From assembly GCF_036898095.1 (NCBI RefSeq), contig NC_090763.1, forward strand, positions 63,253,535-63,317,534: a stretch of DNA of 64,000 nt, read 5' to 3'. How positions within the stretch are numbered: position 1 is the first letter of the stretch; each line of letters begins with the position of its first letter. A program made the position numbers and the translations under genes. Positions 40,566 through 49,571 of the stretch are shown in pieces. The notes beneath the pieces were generated by a model. The model worked only from the letters and a program-made list of their open reading frames with translations, had not been told where the DNA came from and searched no databases. This DNA is from Palaemon carinicauda. Its lineage: Eukaryota; Arthropoda; Malacostraca; Decapoda; Palaemonidae.

Positions 40566-41992
40566 CTAAGGTTGAGGGGAGGTAGTAACTCCTTTGCCTA
40601 ATACAGAAGCCGTAGCTACGTATGGGCCCAAGGTATAACATTTCTCATAATCCACCCTCACCTCTCTGAGGTAATGAGAGGCGAACAGAGAGTTGCTCCT
40701 CCAGAATGTCGCATCCATAATTTGACGGAGCGACATGTTCTTGCGGTAAGCAAGCGAGGTCGCAATGGCCCTCACACAAGAGATGCGCTTCTCTTATCAC
40801 TTCCCTCAGGAAAAAGGACAAAGCGTTCTTGGAAAGGGGCTTCTGAGGATCTTTCACAGAACACCACAGGGAGCTAGAAGAGCCTCTCACACTTTTCGTG
40901 CGAGACAAGTAGGTCTTGAGGGCTTGTACTGGACAGAGAAGCCTCTCTTGCTCTTGACCCACTAGGTTGGTCAAGTTAGGAACCTCAAAGGTCCTCGGCC
41001 AGGGCTTAGAAGGGTTCTCGTTCTTAGCGAGAAAGTCTAATCGCAAGGCACAAACTGCCCCATTCAGATTGAAGCCTACCTGTTTTTCAATTGCATGGAC
41101 TTCACTAACTCTTTTAGCTGTTGCTAAGGCCAAAAGAAAGAGGGTCTTCTTGGTAACCTCCCTAAGGGGAGCCTGTGAGATGGGCTCAAATCTCTTGGTG
41201 CACAGAATTTAAGAACCACATCAAGGTTCCAAGAAGGGGGCTTTAACTGGGTCTGCTTGGTCATCTCAAAAGACTTCAAGAGGTCATGTAAGTCCTTATC
41301 GTGAGACAAGTCCAAGCCTCTATGCCGACAGACGGAAGAGAGCATACTTTTGTACCCCTTGATAGTGGACACAGCTAGCTTAGCGTCCTGCCTGAGGTAC
41401 AACAAGAAATCCGCAATCTGGCTCACAGAGGTAGTGGATGAGGAAATCTTGTGCTTCCTACACCAAGCTCTGAAAGTCTCTCACTTGGACTGGTAGACCC
41501 TCTGCGAAGAGACCCTCCTCGCTTTGGCGATAGCTTTCGCAGCTTGCGCTGAAAAGCCTCTCGATCTGACGAGCTTCTCGATAGTCTGAAGGCAGTCAGA
41601 TTGAGAGCGAGGGGGTTTTGATGATATCTCTCGAAGTGGGGTTGTCTGAGCAGATTTGGACTTGCAGGGAGGCTTCTTGGAAAGTCCATCAACAAGTCCA
41701 CCACCTCCGTGAACCATTCCCTCATCGGCCAGAACGGAGCTATCAGGATCATCCGTCCGAATCGAGGAGGGCGAATTTCCTGACTACCAGATTGATGATC
41801 TTGAACGGGGGAAAAGCATAAGTGTCCATCCCCGTCCAATCCATCAAAAAGGCGTTTACTGCTATTGCCTCCTTGTCCTAAACTAGGAAGCAATAGATGG
41901 GGATCCTCTTGGATAAGTTGGAGGCGAAAAGATCGATGAGGGGTCTCCCCCACAGCCTCCAGAGACTCTTGACAGACCTGTTGGTTGAGGGT
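40566..41992 (-). pseudogene. A1 tyrosine recombinase, frameshifted and deleted
   Basis: Would catalyse integration of the circular element. In coding order: a linker (ILIAPFWPMREWF near 41740); an N-terminal SAM-like DNA-binding part (SQIADFLLYLRQDAKLAVST in 41124-41426, then TIKGYKSMLSSV); and a catalytic part with the first Arg in AKRVSEVHAI (about 41100) and the DNA-facing block CPVQALKTYLSRT. The C-terminal piece RAIATSLAYRKN through ATFWRSNSLFASHYLREV (40566-40775) holds the trailing Arg and the Tyr of SHYL. A deletion and frame change near 40780 removed the segment carrying the His of H-x-x-R. At least three frame changes are present, plus an in-frame TGA at about 41993. Confidence 0.82.
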
Positions 41993-43478
41993 TCATTCTG
42001 TGGGAAGGACCTGCCCTTTCCTGCTGAGCATGTCCGCCCTCACATTCTTCTGTCCCTGAACAAACCTCGTCAGCAGGTTTATCCTGTTCTCCTTCGCCCA
42101 AAGAAGGAGCTCTCTTGCTGTCTCGAACAGAGACAGAGAGTGAGTCCCTCCTTGCTTCCTGATGTAAGCAAGAGCTGTGGTGTTGTCTGAGTTGACCTCC
42201 ACAATCTTCCCAGACCAAGTCCTTGAAGGCCTTTAGCCCCAGAAAAATGGCCATCAGCTCCTTGTTGTTGATGTGCCATCCCAGCTGAATTCCTTCCCAA
42301 TAGCCTGAGACCTCCTTGCTTCCTAGTGTTGCCCCCCAGCCTGACTCTGATGCGTCTGAAAACAACACTAGGTCTGGGTTCTTCTTGTGTAAGGAGATCC
42401 CTTCCCCTAACAAGGTTGGGTCCAGCCACCACTTCAAAAGAGTCTTGACTTCTGTTGGAATGGGGAAGGAAAAGGAGTCTTCCTGCATCTTTCTGTTCCA
42501 CGTCTTCGAAAGCAAGTGCTGAAGAGGCCTTAGGTGGAGTCTCCCCAGAGAGACAAACTGTTCGAGGGAGGATAAAGTCCCCAGCAAACTCATCCACTCC
42601 TTCGCTGTGCATCTCTTCTTGTCCAGGAAAGTTCTGACTTTTACGAGACACTTGGTCTGTCTTTCCTGAGAGGGAGAAGCCCGAAAAAGAACTGAATTCA
42701 GAACTATCCCCAAATAGAGAATAGTCTGATTCGGTCTGATCTGAGACTTCTCCCTGTTGATGACCTGGCCTAGATCTTGAGCCATCATAAAAGTCTTCCG
42801 TAAATCCTCCAGACATTTCTCCCTCGATCGTGAATGAATCGGCCAATCGTCCAGATAGAAGGATATCCTTATCCCCTCCTGATGCAGCCAACCTGACACA
42901 TTCGCCATTATCCTGGTGAAGACTTGAGGAGCCGTGCTGAGACCGAAGCAAAGAGCTCTGAATTGGAAGCACTTGCCCTGCATTACAAATCTCAGGTACT
43001 TCCTCGAAGTCTGATGGATGGGGACATGGAAAAATGCGTCCTGCAAGTCGAGGGACACCATCCAGTCCCCTGGACGTACTGACGCCAGCACCGACTGAGT
43101 CGTCTCCATGGAGAACTTTGTCTTCTCCACAAATACGTTGAGAGCGCTGACATCCAGGACGGGTCGCCATCTGCCCGAGTTCTTGGGGACCAGAAACAGG
43201 CGATTGTAAAATCCTGGGGAGGATAGATCCCGAACCAGTTCTATCGCCCCCTTGTCTAGCATTTGGTCGACAAGATCTATTAGGGCCTTCTGTTTCCCCG
43301 GATCTGAGTACCGGGCTACTAAGGCCAGCGGAGCATCTGCGAGAGGAGGTTTTTTTCAGAAAGGGGATCTTGTATCCTTCCTTGATGACTGAGAGGGACC
43401 AGGTGTCCGCCCCTCTCCTCTTCCAAGACTGCCAAAAACCTGACAGTCTTGCGCCTACTGTCTGGAGGAGACGAACTT
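41993..43478 (-). pseudogene. A1 reverse transcriptase-RNase H, frameshifted
   Basis: Copies element RNA into DNA and degrades the template. The largest open piece (43262-41883) holds RT motifs: RPVLDVSALN, motif A MVSLDLQDAFFHVP, motif B CFGLSTAPQVFTR and motif C FYLDDW. The thumb has SLLGTLSSLEQFVSLGRLHL, followed by RNase H FSDASESGWGATL and HINNKELMAIF. The frame changes at about 42205, and the rest of RNase H (VNSDNTTALAYI, NVRADMLSRKG) is in another frame (42202-41993). Upstream, an A7 run at 43352-43358 (one A too many compared with A2) breaks the frame joining RT to its N-terminus. That N-terminus overlaps the Gag end in the +1 frame (LLQTVGARLSGFWQSW). RT and RNase H catalytic residues are otherwise intact. 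Confidence 0.9.
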
Positions 43479-46400
43479 CATTTTCTGTTGCGAGGTGTGA
43501 AAGAACCCCTGGTAGATCTTGGTCCTGATTCTTGCCTTCTCCCTCTAAAATCTGGTCTTGAAGTAGTCCTGCCCCGAAAGGGCTGCTGGAATCTCCTTTC
43601 CTCCCGTTTCAAGGAAGAAGGAGGGGCTGCCAAGGGCTTACGAGCAGAACGAGATAAAAGGTCTTGGGTGGCTTTTTGGGCCAGAGAAAGCGTAATGTCA
43701 TTAACCAGGGACTCGGGAAAAAGATGTTGAGAAAGGGGGGCGTAAAGAAGCTCAGACTTTTGTGCAGTGGTAACAGACCTAGAAGCAAAAGAGCAAAGCA
43801 GAGCTCTCTTCTTTAAGACCCAAGCTGAGAACAGCGCCGCCAACTCATTCGCCCCATCTCTGAGGGCCTTATCCATACAGGACATAATACTGGTAAGGTC
43901 CCTAGATCCTTCCATCTGGTCAGTTTTCCTTGCGAGAGTCCCAAGCGACCAGTCTAGGAAACTAAAAACCTCAAAGGCTTTAAAAATACCTTTGACGAGA
44001 TGATCCAGCTCCGACATCGACCACATGACCTTGGCTGAGTTGAGAGCATGCCTTCTAGCAGAGTCCACTAAACCAGAGAAGTCACCCTTGGAGGAGGAAG
44101 GCACTCCCAGACCCAAAGGTTCTCCAGTTGCATACCACATACCCGCTTTTGAAGCAAGACGAGCTGGTGGAAACAAGAAGGAAGTCTTAACTGTTTGTCT
44201 CCGCTCCTTCATCCAGTCATCAATCTTCGTGAGAGCCTTCTTTGCGGAGATAGACAGCTTCATCTTGATGAAGGCCGACTGTTTCTTGGCCTTCTTTCTG
44301 TTAAATTGGGACTGAGGAGATTGAGGGGCAGCAGGTTGGAATTCCTCTCCAAAAAGTTCAAGAAGGGAGCGAGAGAGAACTTTGTAATCTTCCGCAGCGT
44401 CGGCAGGATTATCATCGTCATCAGAAACATCCTCGAGGTCCCGATCCACATCTGCAATATCCTTCGAAAGAGAAGAAGGATCCTTAGAACCCGACAAGGG
44501 CAAATCAAAGGCATCATCCTGCAAAAGACAGGTTGCATCCTGGAGTCCAGCACTAGAAGAATCCTTGGGACGAGAGGCAGTATCGTCCCGAAGAGGCAGG
44601 GTGGTATCGCCCTGGGACCGAGAACGACAGGCAGAGTCGTTCTGATGTCGAGAGCGAGAGGCGGTATCGTCGTGGCGGCGAGAACGAGAGGCGGTATAGT
44701 CGTGGCGGCGAGAACGAGAGGCGGTATCGTCGTGGCGGCGAGAACGAGAGGCGGTATCGTCGTGGCGGCGAGAACGAGAGGCGGTATCGTCGTGGCGGCG
44801 AGAACGAGAGGCGGTATCGTCGTGGCGGCGAGAACGAGAGGCGGTATCGTCGTGGCGAAGCGAACGAGAGGCGGTATCGTCGTGGCGAAGCGAACGAGAG
44901 GCGGTATCGTCGTGGCGAAGCGAACGAGAGGCGGTATCGTCGTGGCGAAGCGAACGAGAGGCGGTATCGTCGTGGCGAAGCGAACGAGAGGCGGTATCGT
45001 CGTGGCGAAGCGAACGAGAGGCGGTATCGTCGTGGCGAAGCGAACGAGAGGCGGTATCGTCGTGGCGAAGCGAACGAGAGGCGGTATCGTCGTGGCGAAG
45101 CGAACGAGAGGCGGTATCGTCGTGGCGAAGCGAACGAGAGGCGGTATCGTCGTGGCGAAGCGAACGAGAGGCGGTATCGTCGTGGCGAAGCGAACGAGAG
45201 GCGGTATCGTCGTGGCGGCGAGAACGAGAGGCGGTATCGTCGTGGCGGCGAGAACGAGAGGCGGTATCGTCGTGGCGAAGCGAACGAGAGGCGGTATCGT
45301 CGTGGCGAAGCGAACGAGAGGCGGTATCGTCGTGGCGAAGCGAACGAGAGGCGGTATCGTCGTGGCGAAGCGAACGAGAGGCGGTATCGTCGTGGCGAAG
45401 CGAACGAGAGGCGGTATCGTCGTGGCGAAGCGAACGAGAGGCGGTATCGTCGTGGCGAAGCGAACGAGAGGCGGTATCGTCGTGGCGAAGCGAACGAGAG
45501 GCGGTATCGTCGTGGCGAAGCGAACGAGAGGCGGTATCGTCGTGGCGAAGCGAACGAGAGGCGGTATCGTCGTGGCGAAGCGAACGAGAGGCGGTATCGT
45601 CGTGGCGAAGCGAACGAGAGGCGGTATCGTCGTGGCGAAGCGAACGAGAGGCGGTATCGTCGTGGCGAAGCGAACGAGAGGCGGTATCGTCGTGGCGAAG
45701 CGAACGAGAGGCGGTATCGTCGTGGCGAAGCGAACGAGAGGCGGTATCGTCGTGGCGAAGCGAACGAGAGGCGGTATCGTCGTGGCGAAGCGAACGAGAG
45801 GCGGTATCGTCGTGGCGAAGCGAACGAGAGGCGGTATCGTCGTGGCGAAGCGAACGAGAGGCGGTATCGTCGTGGCGAAGCGAACGAGAGGCGGTATCGT
45901 CGTGGCGAAGCGAACGAGAGGCGGTATCGTCGTGGCGAAGCGAACGAGAGGCGGTATCGTCGTGGCGAAGCGAACGAGAGGCGGTATCGTCGTGGCGAAG
46001 CGAACGAGAGGCGGTATCGTCGTGGCGAAGCGAACGAGAGGCGGTATCGTCGTGGCGAAGCGAACGAGAGGCGGTATCGTCGTGGCGAAGCGAACGAGAG
46101 GCGGTATCGTCGTGGCGAAGCGAACGAGAGGCGGTATCGTCGTGGCGAAGCGAACGAGAGGCGGTATCGTCGTGGCGAAGCGAACGAGAGGCGGTATCGT
46201 CGTGGCGAAGCGAACGAGAGGCGGTATCGTCGTGGCGAAGCGAACGAGAGGCGGTATCGTCGTGGCGAAGCGAACGAGAGGCGGTATCGTCGTGGCGAAG
46301 CGAACGAGAGGCGGTATCGTCGTGGCGAAGCGAACGAGAGGCGGTATCGTCGTGGCGAAGCGAACGAGAGGCGGTATCGTCGTGGCGAAGCGAACGAGAG

Positions 46401-48868
46401 GCGGTATCGTCGTGGCGAAGCGAACGAGAGGCGGTATCGTCGTGGCGAAGCGAACGAGAGGCGGTATCGTCGTGGCGAAGCGAACGAGAGGCGGTATCGT
46501 CGTGGCGAAGCGAACGAGAGGCGGTATCGTCGTGGCGAAGCGAACGAGAGGCGGTATCGTCGTGGCGAAGCGAACGAGAGGCGGTATCGTCGTGGCGAAG
46601 CGAACGAGAGGCGGTATCGTCGTGGCGAAGCGAACGAGAGGCGGTATCGTCGTGGCGAAGCGAACGAGAGGCGGTATCGTCGTGGCGAAGCGAACGAGAG
46701 GCGGTATCGTCGTGGCGAAGCGAACGAGAGGCGGTATCGTCGTGGCGAAGCGAACGAGAGGCGGTATCGTCGTGGCGAAGCGAACGAGAGGCGGTATCGT
46801 CGTGGCGAAGCGAACGAGAGGCGGTATCGTCGTGGCGAAGCGAACGAGAGGCGGTATCGTCGTGGCGAAGCGAACGAGAGGCGGTATCGTCGTGGCGAAG
46901 CGAACGAGAGGCGGTATCGTCGTGGCGAAGCGAACGAGAGGCGGTATCGTCGTGGCGAAGCGAACGAGAGGCGGTATCGTCGTGGCGAAGCGAACGAGAG
47001 GCGGTATCGTCGTGGCGAAGCGAACGAGAGGCGGTATCGTCGTGGCGAAGCGAACGAGAGGCGGTATCGTCGTGGCGAAGCGAACGAGAGGCGGTATCGT
47101 CGTGGCGAAGCGAACGAGAGGCGGTATCGTCGTGGCGAAGCGAACGAGAGGCGGTATCGTCGTGGCGAAGCGAACGAGAGGCGGTATCGTCGTGGCGAAG
47201 CGAACGAGAGGCGGTATCGTCGTGGCGAAGCGAACGAGAGGCGGTATCGTCGTGGCGAAGCGAACGAGAGGCGGTATCGTCGTGGCGAAGCGAACGAGAG
47301 GCGGTATCGTCGTGGCGAAGCGAACGAGAGGCGGTATCGTCGTGGCGAAGCGAACGAGAGGCGGTATCGTCGTGGCGAAGCGAACGAGAGGCGGTATCGT
47401 CGTGGCGAAGCGAACGAGAGGCGGTATCGTCGTGGCGAAGCGAACGAGAGGCGGTATCGTCGTGGCGAAGCGAACGAGAGGCGGTATCGTCGTGGCGAAG
47501 CGAACGAGAGGCGGTATCGTCGTGGCGAAGCGAACGAGAGGCGGTATCGTCGTGGCGAAGCGAACGAGAGGCGGTATCGTCGTGGCGAAGCGAACGAGAG
47601 GCGGTATCGTCGTGGCGAAGCGAACGAGAGGCGGTATCGTCGTGGCGAAGCGAACGAGAGGCGGTATCGTCGTGGCGAAGCGAACGAGAGGCGGTATCGT
47701 CGTGGCGAAGCGAACGAGAGGCGGTATCGTCGTGGCGAAGCGAACGAGAGGCGGTATCGTCGTGGCGAAGCGAACGAGAGGCGGTATCGTCGTGGCGAAG
47801 CGAACGAGAGGCGGTATCGTCGTGGCGAAGCGAACGAGAGGCGGTATCGTCCTGGTATCGCGAAGAAGTATCGCCTGGCGAAAGCACACATTCCTCATCC
47901 TGGCGTAGAGAGGGAGAAGTTTTCTTTAAAGAAGAACTCCGTTCTCTCTTAGAAGCAGACTTCTTAATCGGTAACGAGTCGTCTTTACGTCTGTCAGACT
48001 GGGCGTGAGGGCGGCTAAAGGCTTGCACTAAAGTCAAAAGTTGTTCCTGCATGACAGACATGAAGGATTTAGCAACATCAGCTGGGTCTTGCGGCCCCGA
48101 AGGGGAGGGCTGACGAATAACACTAGTAGAAGGGGGAGGATCTTCGGCAGTAGGCTTCGCTCTTTTCACAGGCACGGAGTTGAAATCATCCTCCGAAGGA
48201 CAAGGTTCATAACTGCTAGAACCAGGAGAGAAAGAACGAGACAGTTCGTCGCGGTTCCATCTCCTCTTAGTAGGTCTTGAAGCTTCAAACTTCCATTCAC
48301 GTCTGGACGAATTCGGAGAAGAAAACAACACATCCGACACGTCTTTCCCGTGACGGTTAAGAGCAGCCTGGGAGTCGACAACAGGACTGTCTGAGGCGAC
48401 GGCTGACCGAGGGTACGTACCTCTCACCCCCTTTCGGTCATAGACGTACTTTCTCCCTTGGTCCTGGGAGCTTGGTAGAGGTCTAGGCCTAGGGTAATGA
48501 AAGGTTCGGTCAGTCGCCACCTCCACTGCACTAACACAAGCACTTTCACTTTCCTTACCTTTAAAGGCCTCCAGTTGTTCTTTAATGGCCTTCAACTCGA
48601 CCGCCAGGCTAGCGTACCGAGGGTCATCCGTAGATACGGAACCTGTAGGAGGTGCAGGAGTTACTACCTCAAGGGAAGGATCAACTTCTAAAGAGGAATC
48701 AATTATAGGTTCAATAGATAAATCTACGCTAAGTTCGTCTTCCTTACCACTAACAGACTTAGACTTACACCTAGAAGCTCTCCTAACTCTATCGAGCTCT
48801 AGCTTACGCACATAGCGCTTCATAATTAACCAATCTTTCTCATCCAAAACCTTACATTCCCCGCACAT
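43478..48868 (-). CDS. A1 Gag-like ORF1 with ~107 RHDDTASRSL repeats
   Basis: A 1,796-residue open frame in the Gag position. Homology with A2 implies the original start is the ATG at 48992 (MSEKSHYRIC). A 2-base deletion near 48913 separates it from the present frame, whose first Met is inside the N-terminal zinc region (MCGECK). The domains in order are: a Cys cluster (C-x4-C, C-x2-C, C-x4-C, C-x5-C-x2-C, as in A2); a basic helix (YVRKLELDRVRR); a Ser/Pro linker; and an array of 10-residue repeats (roughly residues 340-1415). After these come an acidic patch (DVDRDLEDVSDDDD) and a C-terminal capsid-like domain (MWYATGEPLGLGVPS, LDHLVKGIFKAFEVFSFLDW) ending in an Arg/Gly tail. It probably binds and packages element RNA. 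The array is polyampholytic with RS dipeptides. Confidence 0.85.
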   Translation of the reverse strand: MCGECKVLDEKDWLIMKRYVRKLELDRVRRASRCKSKSVSGKEDELSVDLSIEPIIDSSLEVDPSLEVVTPAPPTGSVSTDDPRYASLAVELKAIKEQLEAFKGKESESACVSAVEVATDRTFHYPRPRPLPSSQDQGRKYVYDRKGVRGTYPRSAVASDSPVVDSQAALNRHGKDVSDVLFSSPNSSRREWKFEASRPTKRRWNRDELSRSFSPGSSSYEPCPSEDDFNSVPVKRAKPTAEDPPPSTSVIRQPSPSGPQDPADVAKSFMSVMQEQLLTLVQAFSRPHAQSDRRKDDSLPIKKSASKRERSSSLKKTSPSLRQDEECVLSPGDTSSRYQDDTASRSLRHDDTASRSLRHDDTASRSLRHDDTASRSLRHDDTASRSLRHDDTASRSLRHDDTASRSLRHDDTASRSLRHDDTASRSLRHDDTASRSLRHDDTASRSLRHDDTASRSLRHDDTASRSLRHDDTASRSLRHDDTASRSLRHDDTASRSLRHDDTASRSLRHDDTASRSLRHDDTASRSLRHDDTASRSLRHDDTASRSLRHDDTASRSLRHDDTASRSLRHDDTASRSLRHDDTASRSLRHDDTASRSLRHDDTASRSLRHDDTASRSLRHDDTASRSLRHDDTASRSLRHDDTASRSLRHDDTASRSLRHDDTASRSLRHDDTASRSLRHDDTASRSLRHDDTASRSLRHDDTASRSLRHDDTASRSLRHDDTASRSLRHDDTASRSLRHDDTASRSLRHDDTASRSLRHDDTASRSLRHDDTASRSLRHDDTASRSLRHDDTASRSLRHDDTASRSLRHDDTASRSLRHDDTASRSLRHDDTASRSLRHDDTASRSLRHDDTASRSLRHDDTASRSLRHDDTASRSLRHDDTASRSLRHDDTASRSLRHDDTASRSLRHDDTASRSLRHDDTASRSLRHDDTASRSLRHDDTASRSLRHDDTASRSLRHDDTASRSLRHDDTASRSLRHDDTASRSLRHDDTASRSLRHDDTASRSLRHDDTASRSLRHDDTASRSLRHDDTASRSLRHDDTASRSLRHDDTASRSLRHDDTASRSLRHDDTASRSLRHDDTASRSLRHDDTASRSLRHDDTASRSLRHDDTASRSLRHDDTASRSLRHDDTASRSLRHDDTASRSLRHDDTASRSLRHDDTASRSLRHDDTASRSLRHDDTASRSLRHDDTASRSLRHDDTASRSRRHDDTASRSRRHDDTASRSLRHDDTASRSLRHDDTASRSLRHDDTASRSLRHDDTASRSLRHDDTASRSLRHDDTASRSLRHDDTASRSLRHDDTASRSLRHDDTASRSLRHDDTASRSLRHDDTASRSLRHDDTASRSRRHDDTASRSRRHDDTASRSRRHDDTASRSRRHDDTASRSRRHDYTASRSRRHDDTASRSRHQNDSACRSRSQGDTTLPLRDDTASRPKDSSSAGLQDATCLLQDDAFDLPLSGSKDPSSLSKDIADVDRDLEDVSDDDDNPADAAEDYKVLSRSLLELFGEEFQPAAPQSPQSQFNRKKAKKQSAFIKMKLSISAKKALTKIDDWMKERRQTVKTSFLFPPARLASKAGMWYATGEPLGLGVPSSSKGDFSGLVDSARRHALNSAKVMWSMSELDHLVKGIFKAFEVFSFLDWSLGTLARKTDQMEGSRDLTSIMSCMDKALRDGANELAALFSAWVLKKRALLCSFASRSVTTAQKSELLYAPLSQHLFPESLVNDITLSLAQKATQDLLSRSARKPLAAPPSSLKREERRFQQPFRGRTTSRPDFRGRRQESGPRSTRGSFTPRNRK
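44641..47850 (-). repeat. 30-bp coding minisatellite, ~107 units
   Basis: About 3.2 kb of exact 30-base periodicity. The main unit (reading + strand: CGTGGCGAAGCGAACGAGAG then GCGGTATCGT) encodes RHDDTASRSL on the - strand. Eight units carry GGCGAGAACG in place of GAAGCGAACG and encode the SRR form: six at 44671-44850 and two at about 45210-45270. One has a TATAGT variant (D to Y). Diverged edge units lie at both ends. The unit has six CpGs and no stop in any frame, so long frames on both strands through this region are by-products. Confidence 0.97.
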
Positions 48869-48992
48869 ATTATCAAGGGCACAAACAAAACCCCTACAAT
48901 TAGAACAAACGGTGAGGGTCTACCGCCATTTTCGGTAGTCTCACCTTACATTCCTCATTCGCACAGATACGGTAATGACTCTTTTCACTCAT

Positions 48993-49272
48993 AATGAAAA
49001 ACTGCAAAAAAGCTAAGAGAAAACAAAATACATGATCGCCAAAACCCCAAATCAGAGTACTTCACCAAAAAAGCAGACTGGTACACCGAGCAGGGAAAGC
49101 GAAGAAAAACTCTTAATGACGGGCCAACGTGTTGTCGATCCGGCCGGCAGAGATGAACTGAAGAACAGAAAACAGGAATGATTCCTCCTACCACCCTTTA
49201 AACGGGTGTTACCACCCAACCACCACAAGGCGGTTGCCTAGTTTAGAAAAATTCTGCCGAAATAGAGATTAT
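48993..49272. other. A1 5' untranslated region (coding sense)
   Basis: Between the inferred Gag ATG and the right terminus. It contains a GC-rich patch (GATCCGGCCGGC at 49138-49149). No open frame of note. Confidence 0.5.
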
Positions 49273-49337
49273 TAGCTATGTATATATAACTGCCAGGTAA
49301 GTATTCATAAAACTTTGTTTTATCATAAAAACTCCAT
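49273..49337. repeat. A1 right terminus: inverted repeat plus 29-bp repeat
   Basis: AGCTATGTATATATAACTGC then CAGGTAAGTATTCAT forms the inverted partner of 40119-40163. It is followed by the 29-bp repeat at 49309-49337, identical to 40090-40118. Confidence 0.88.
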
Positions 49338-49358
49338 GTTATGATAGCCACTCAAAAT
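49338..49358 (+). repeat. 21-bp target duplication, right copy (A1 in B2)
   Basis: Identical to 40069-40089. B2 sequence continues directly after it (AATCATTGTAAAATTATT) and aligns with B1 from about 25069. Confidence 0.85.
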
Positions 49359-49571
49359 CATTGTAAAATTATTAAGATAATTTCACTACAAATGTTGGAT
49401 GAATTTAAACACTGTGTACAAGTGTACACATGGCACTGGTGTTATTGGTTTGATTCTACACTTATAAAGAACAGTCCTAGGGGCACCAGGGTGACCCTTA
49501 ATAAAAAGCGTTACACTGAAAGGTATTAACACCTTTTCACCCAAACTGTAAAGTCCCAAACAGTTCACTAT

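Larger units (their letters stand above)
40090..49337 (-). mobile_element. Element A1: DIRS-like YR retroelement with Gag repeat array
   Basis: A 9,248-bp element whose - strand encodes Gag, reverse transcriptase with RNase H, and tyrosine recombinase. It starts and ends with the same 29-bp direct repeat. Just inside lies an inverted repeat (about 40119-40163 and 49273-49308) with TTACCTGGCAGTTATATATA. A 21-bp duplication of B2 sequence flanks it, which places the insertion precisely. Damage includes a 2-base deletion in Gag, an extra A in a run at the RT start, a frameshift in RNase H, a TGG to TGA stop, and a deletion in the recombinase. No DIRS-type internal complementary region was found, unlike B1 and B2. 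Confidence 0.88.

Noticed and set aside
42079..43170. 363-codon - strand frame opposite A1 RT
   Set aside because: Shifted shadow of the RT-RNase H frame that carries YLDD and the RNase H motifs.
44641..47850. CRISPR-like array
   Set aside because: Units are contiguous with no spacers, and the context is a eukaryotic retroelement ORF.
44195..47908. Very long + strand and alternative - strand reading frames across the 30-bp array
   Set aside because: The unit has no stop in any frame; only the Gag frame continues into conserved domains on both sides.
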